Assembly (NCBI GenBank): GCA_037446555.1
Contig: JBBIIK010000004.1
Span: 62,001-126,000 of the forward strand
From: JANWVO01 sp037446555
GTDB taxonomy: Bacteria; Acidobacteriota; Terriglobia; Bryobacterales; Bryobacteraceae
Reading direction: 5' to 3'
Length of the DNA stretch: 64,000 nt
Shown here: positions 63,447 through 64,000 of the stretch, piece by piece
How the letters are laid out: each line of letters opens with the position of its first letter
Position numbering within the stretch: the stretch's first letter is position 1
Program-made: the position numbers and the translations under genes
The notes under the pieces: generated by a model
Told to the model about the DNA's origin: nothing
The model's database searches: none
What the model saw: only the letters and a program-made list of their open reading frames with translations

Positions 63447-64000
63447 ATGTCCAGCGACTGGCAGCCACGGCGCACGCCCCGGTTCGGAATCGCGCTGATT
63501 CCGCCACGGCACGCCCCCGCAGAGACGGATGCGATCCTCCAGCTAGCGGGCCCGCCGTCCGCCGGCCCGAGCCATCATGGCGCCGGGAGTTCCACAAACC
63601 ACCTGGCCGTATCCTCCTCCGGCGGGTGGACCGCTGTGGCCGCGTCGGCTTCGGTGCCCGTCTCGATCGCCGTCGTCGCCAGCCATTCAGAGCAACTGTG
63701 GCCAGAAAAATGGCTGCACCCGAACGAGCGCCTGCACATCGCGCGTCTCTTGCCGCCCTCCCGCCGCGAATCGCTCGCCGTCCTCACCGCCGCGCGCCGC
63801 GCCCTCGCCGGCGCTTGGCACATGCCCGAGCCCGCCTTGGCCCGGTTCGATCTCTCGCCCCTGCTCGATGGCGTGCAATCGCTCCGCCTTGGCGACTGGA
63901 CTGTGCAGCGCGTTCCCGCCCCGTCCGGAATTCACGCCGCCGTCGCCGCGCCCGGTGCCGGATGGACCTATTCGCTTCTGCAGCAGCAGATGGTTTCCGT
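63447..64000 (+). CDS. hypothetical protein, 3' end cut by window edge (weak phosphopantetheinyl-transferase-like pattern)
   Basis: Open from ATG 63447 for 184 codons to the window end with GC-rich third positions, so probably real although it lacks a stop here. 12 nt after the His-rich gene. The stretch PNERLHIARLLPPSRRESLAVL followed by GDWTVQRVPAPSGIHAAVAAPG loosely resembles the C-terminal half of Sfp-type 4'-phosphopantetheinyl transferases (E-R-x-x-L-P-x-x-R-R...; W-x-x-x-x-x-P-x-x-G), but the catalytic W-x-x-K-E is not evident. Function uncertain. Confidence 0.4.
   Translation, partial: MSSDWQPRRTPRFGIALIPPRHAPAETDAILQLAGPPSAGPSHHGAGSSTNHLAVSSSGGWTAVAASASVPVSIAVVASHSEQLWPEKWLHPNERLHIARLLPPSRRESLAVLTAARRALAGAWHMPEPALARFDLSPLLDGVQSLRLGDWTVQRVPAPSGIHAAVAAPGAGWTYSLLQQQMVS

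Overview
The window is a GC-rich (roughly two-thirds G+C by eye), gene-dense chromosomal segment with about 60 protein genes, no rRNA, tRNA, CRISPR array, insertion sequence or prophage. It most likely comes from an acidobacterium of the Solibacter/Bryobacter type (Bryobacterales). The signs are Oar-like TonB receptors with N-terminal carboxypeptidase-regulatory domains, Tat-exported Gfo/Idh/MocA oxidoreductases, a CadC/TolB one-component regulator, GH106-like rhamnosidase, DUF2911 and BMC shell genes. The taxonomic call rests on family content only.

Layout. 1-5 kb: end of a DUF4340 protein, an NAD-salvage pair (pncB-pncA), RsfS, an M15-like secreted peptidase and hypoxanthine phosphoribosyltransferase. 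5-8 kb (minus): an ArsR-led metal/metalloid operon (ArsR, Met-rich small protein, AhpD-like protein, split COG0701 permease, Cys-rich ArsD/thioredoxin-like protein). 8-16.6 kb: a CadC-TolB sensor-regulator divergent from a GH106-like glycosidase and a large TonB receptor. 16.7-21.5 kb: asparagine synthase and two glycosyltransferases. 21.4-24.1 kb: hypothetical proteins and an aldo/keto reductase coupled to a BsuPI-domain protein. 24.1-25.8 kb: a second arsenic operon, arsR-arsM-arsC. 25.8-27.2 kb: a Tat-exported Gfo/Idh protein.

27.2-34.3 kb holds a minus-strand signalling/envelope operon (OmpR regulator, receiver-only protein, coiled-coil porin, cupredoxin, histidine kinase, haem-binding protein), divergent from a Reeler/CxxCH/TIGR03118 secreted protein. 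Porin, cupredoxin and kinase all carry frame disruptions and the receiver lacks its phospho-acceptor Asp, so this operon looks decayed or badly sequenced. 34.3-40.4 kb: another Gfo/Idh protein, a beta-helix secreted protein with a tetranucleotide repeat at its ribosome-binding site, and a second TonB receptor. 40.5-42.5 kb: DUF2911, then a minimal microcompartment shell cluster (one BMC-H and three BMC-P genes, no enzyme). 43-46.6 kb: a spermidine/putrescine ABC transporter (potABCD order A-B-C-D on the minus strand). 46.6-51.5 kb: YbjQ, guanine deaminase, superoxide dismutase, gatA/gatC/DciA-like, Maf and EVE-domain genes. 51.7-55.6 kb: exopolysaccharide export (Wza-, Wzz- and CpsD-like). 55.7-59.4 kb: bamA and skp. 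59.5-64 kb: an exported aldose-epimerase-like protein, a Zn-ribbon protein overlapping a P1B-type ATPase with degenerate catalytic motifs, a divergent His-rich protein and a gene running off the end.

Most interesting signals: the ATPase that has lost DKTGT, TGD and GDGxND while keeping its CPC metal site; the enzyme-free shell cluster; the concentration of lesions in the two-component/porin/cupredoxin operon; and repeated cases where a -10 box lies 6-9 nt before a start codon lacking a Shine-Dalgarno sequence, suggesting leaderless transcripts.
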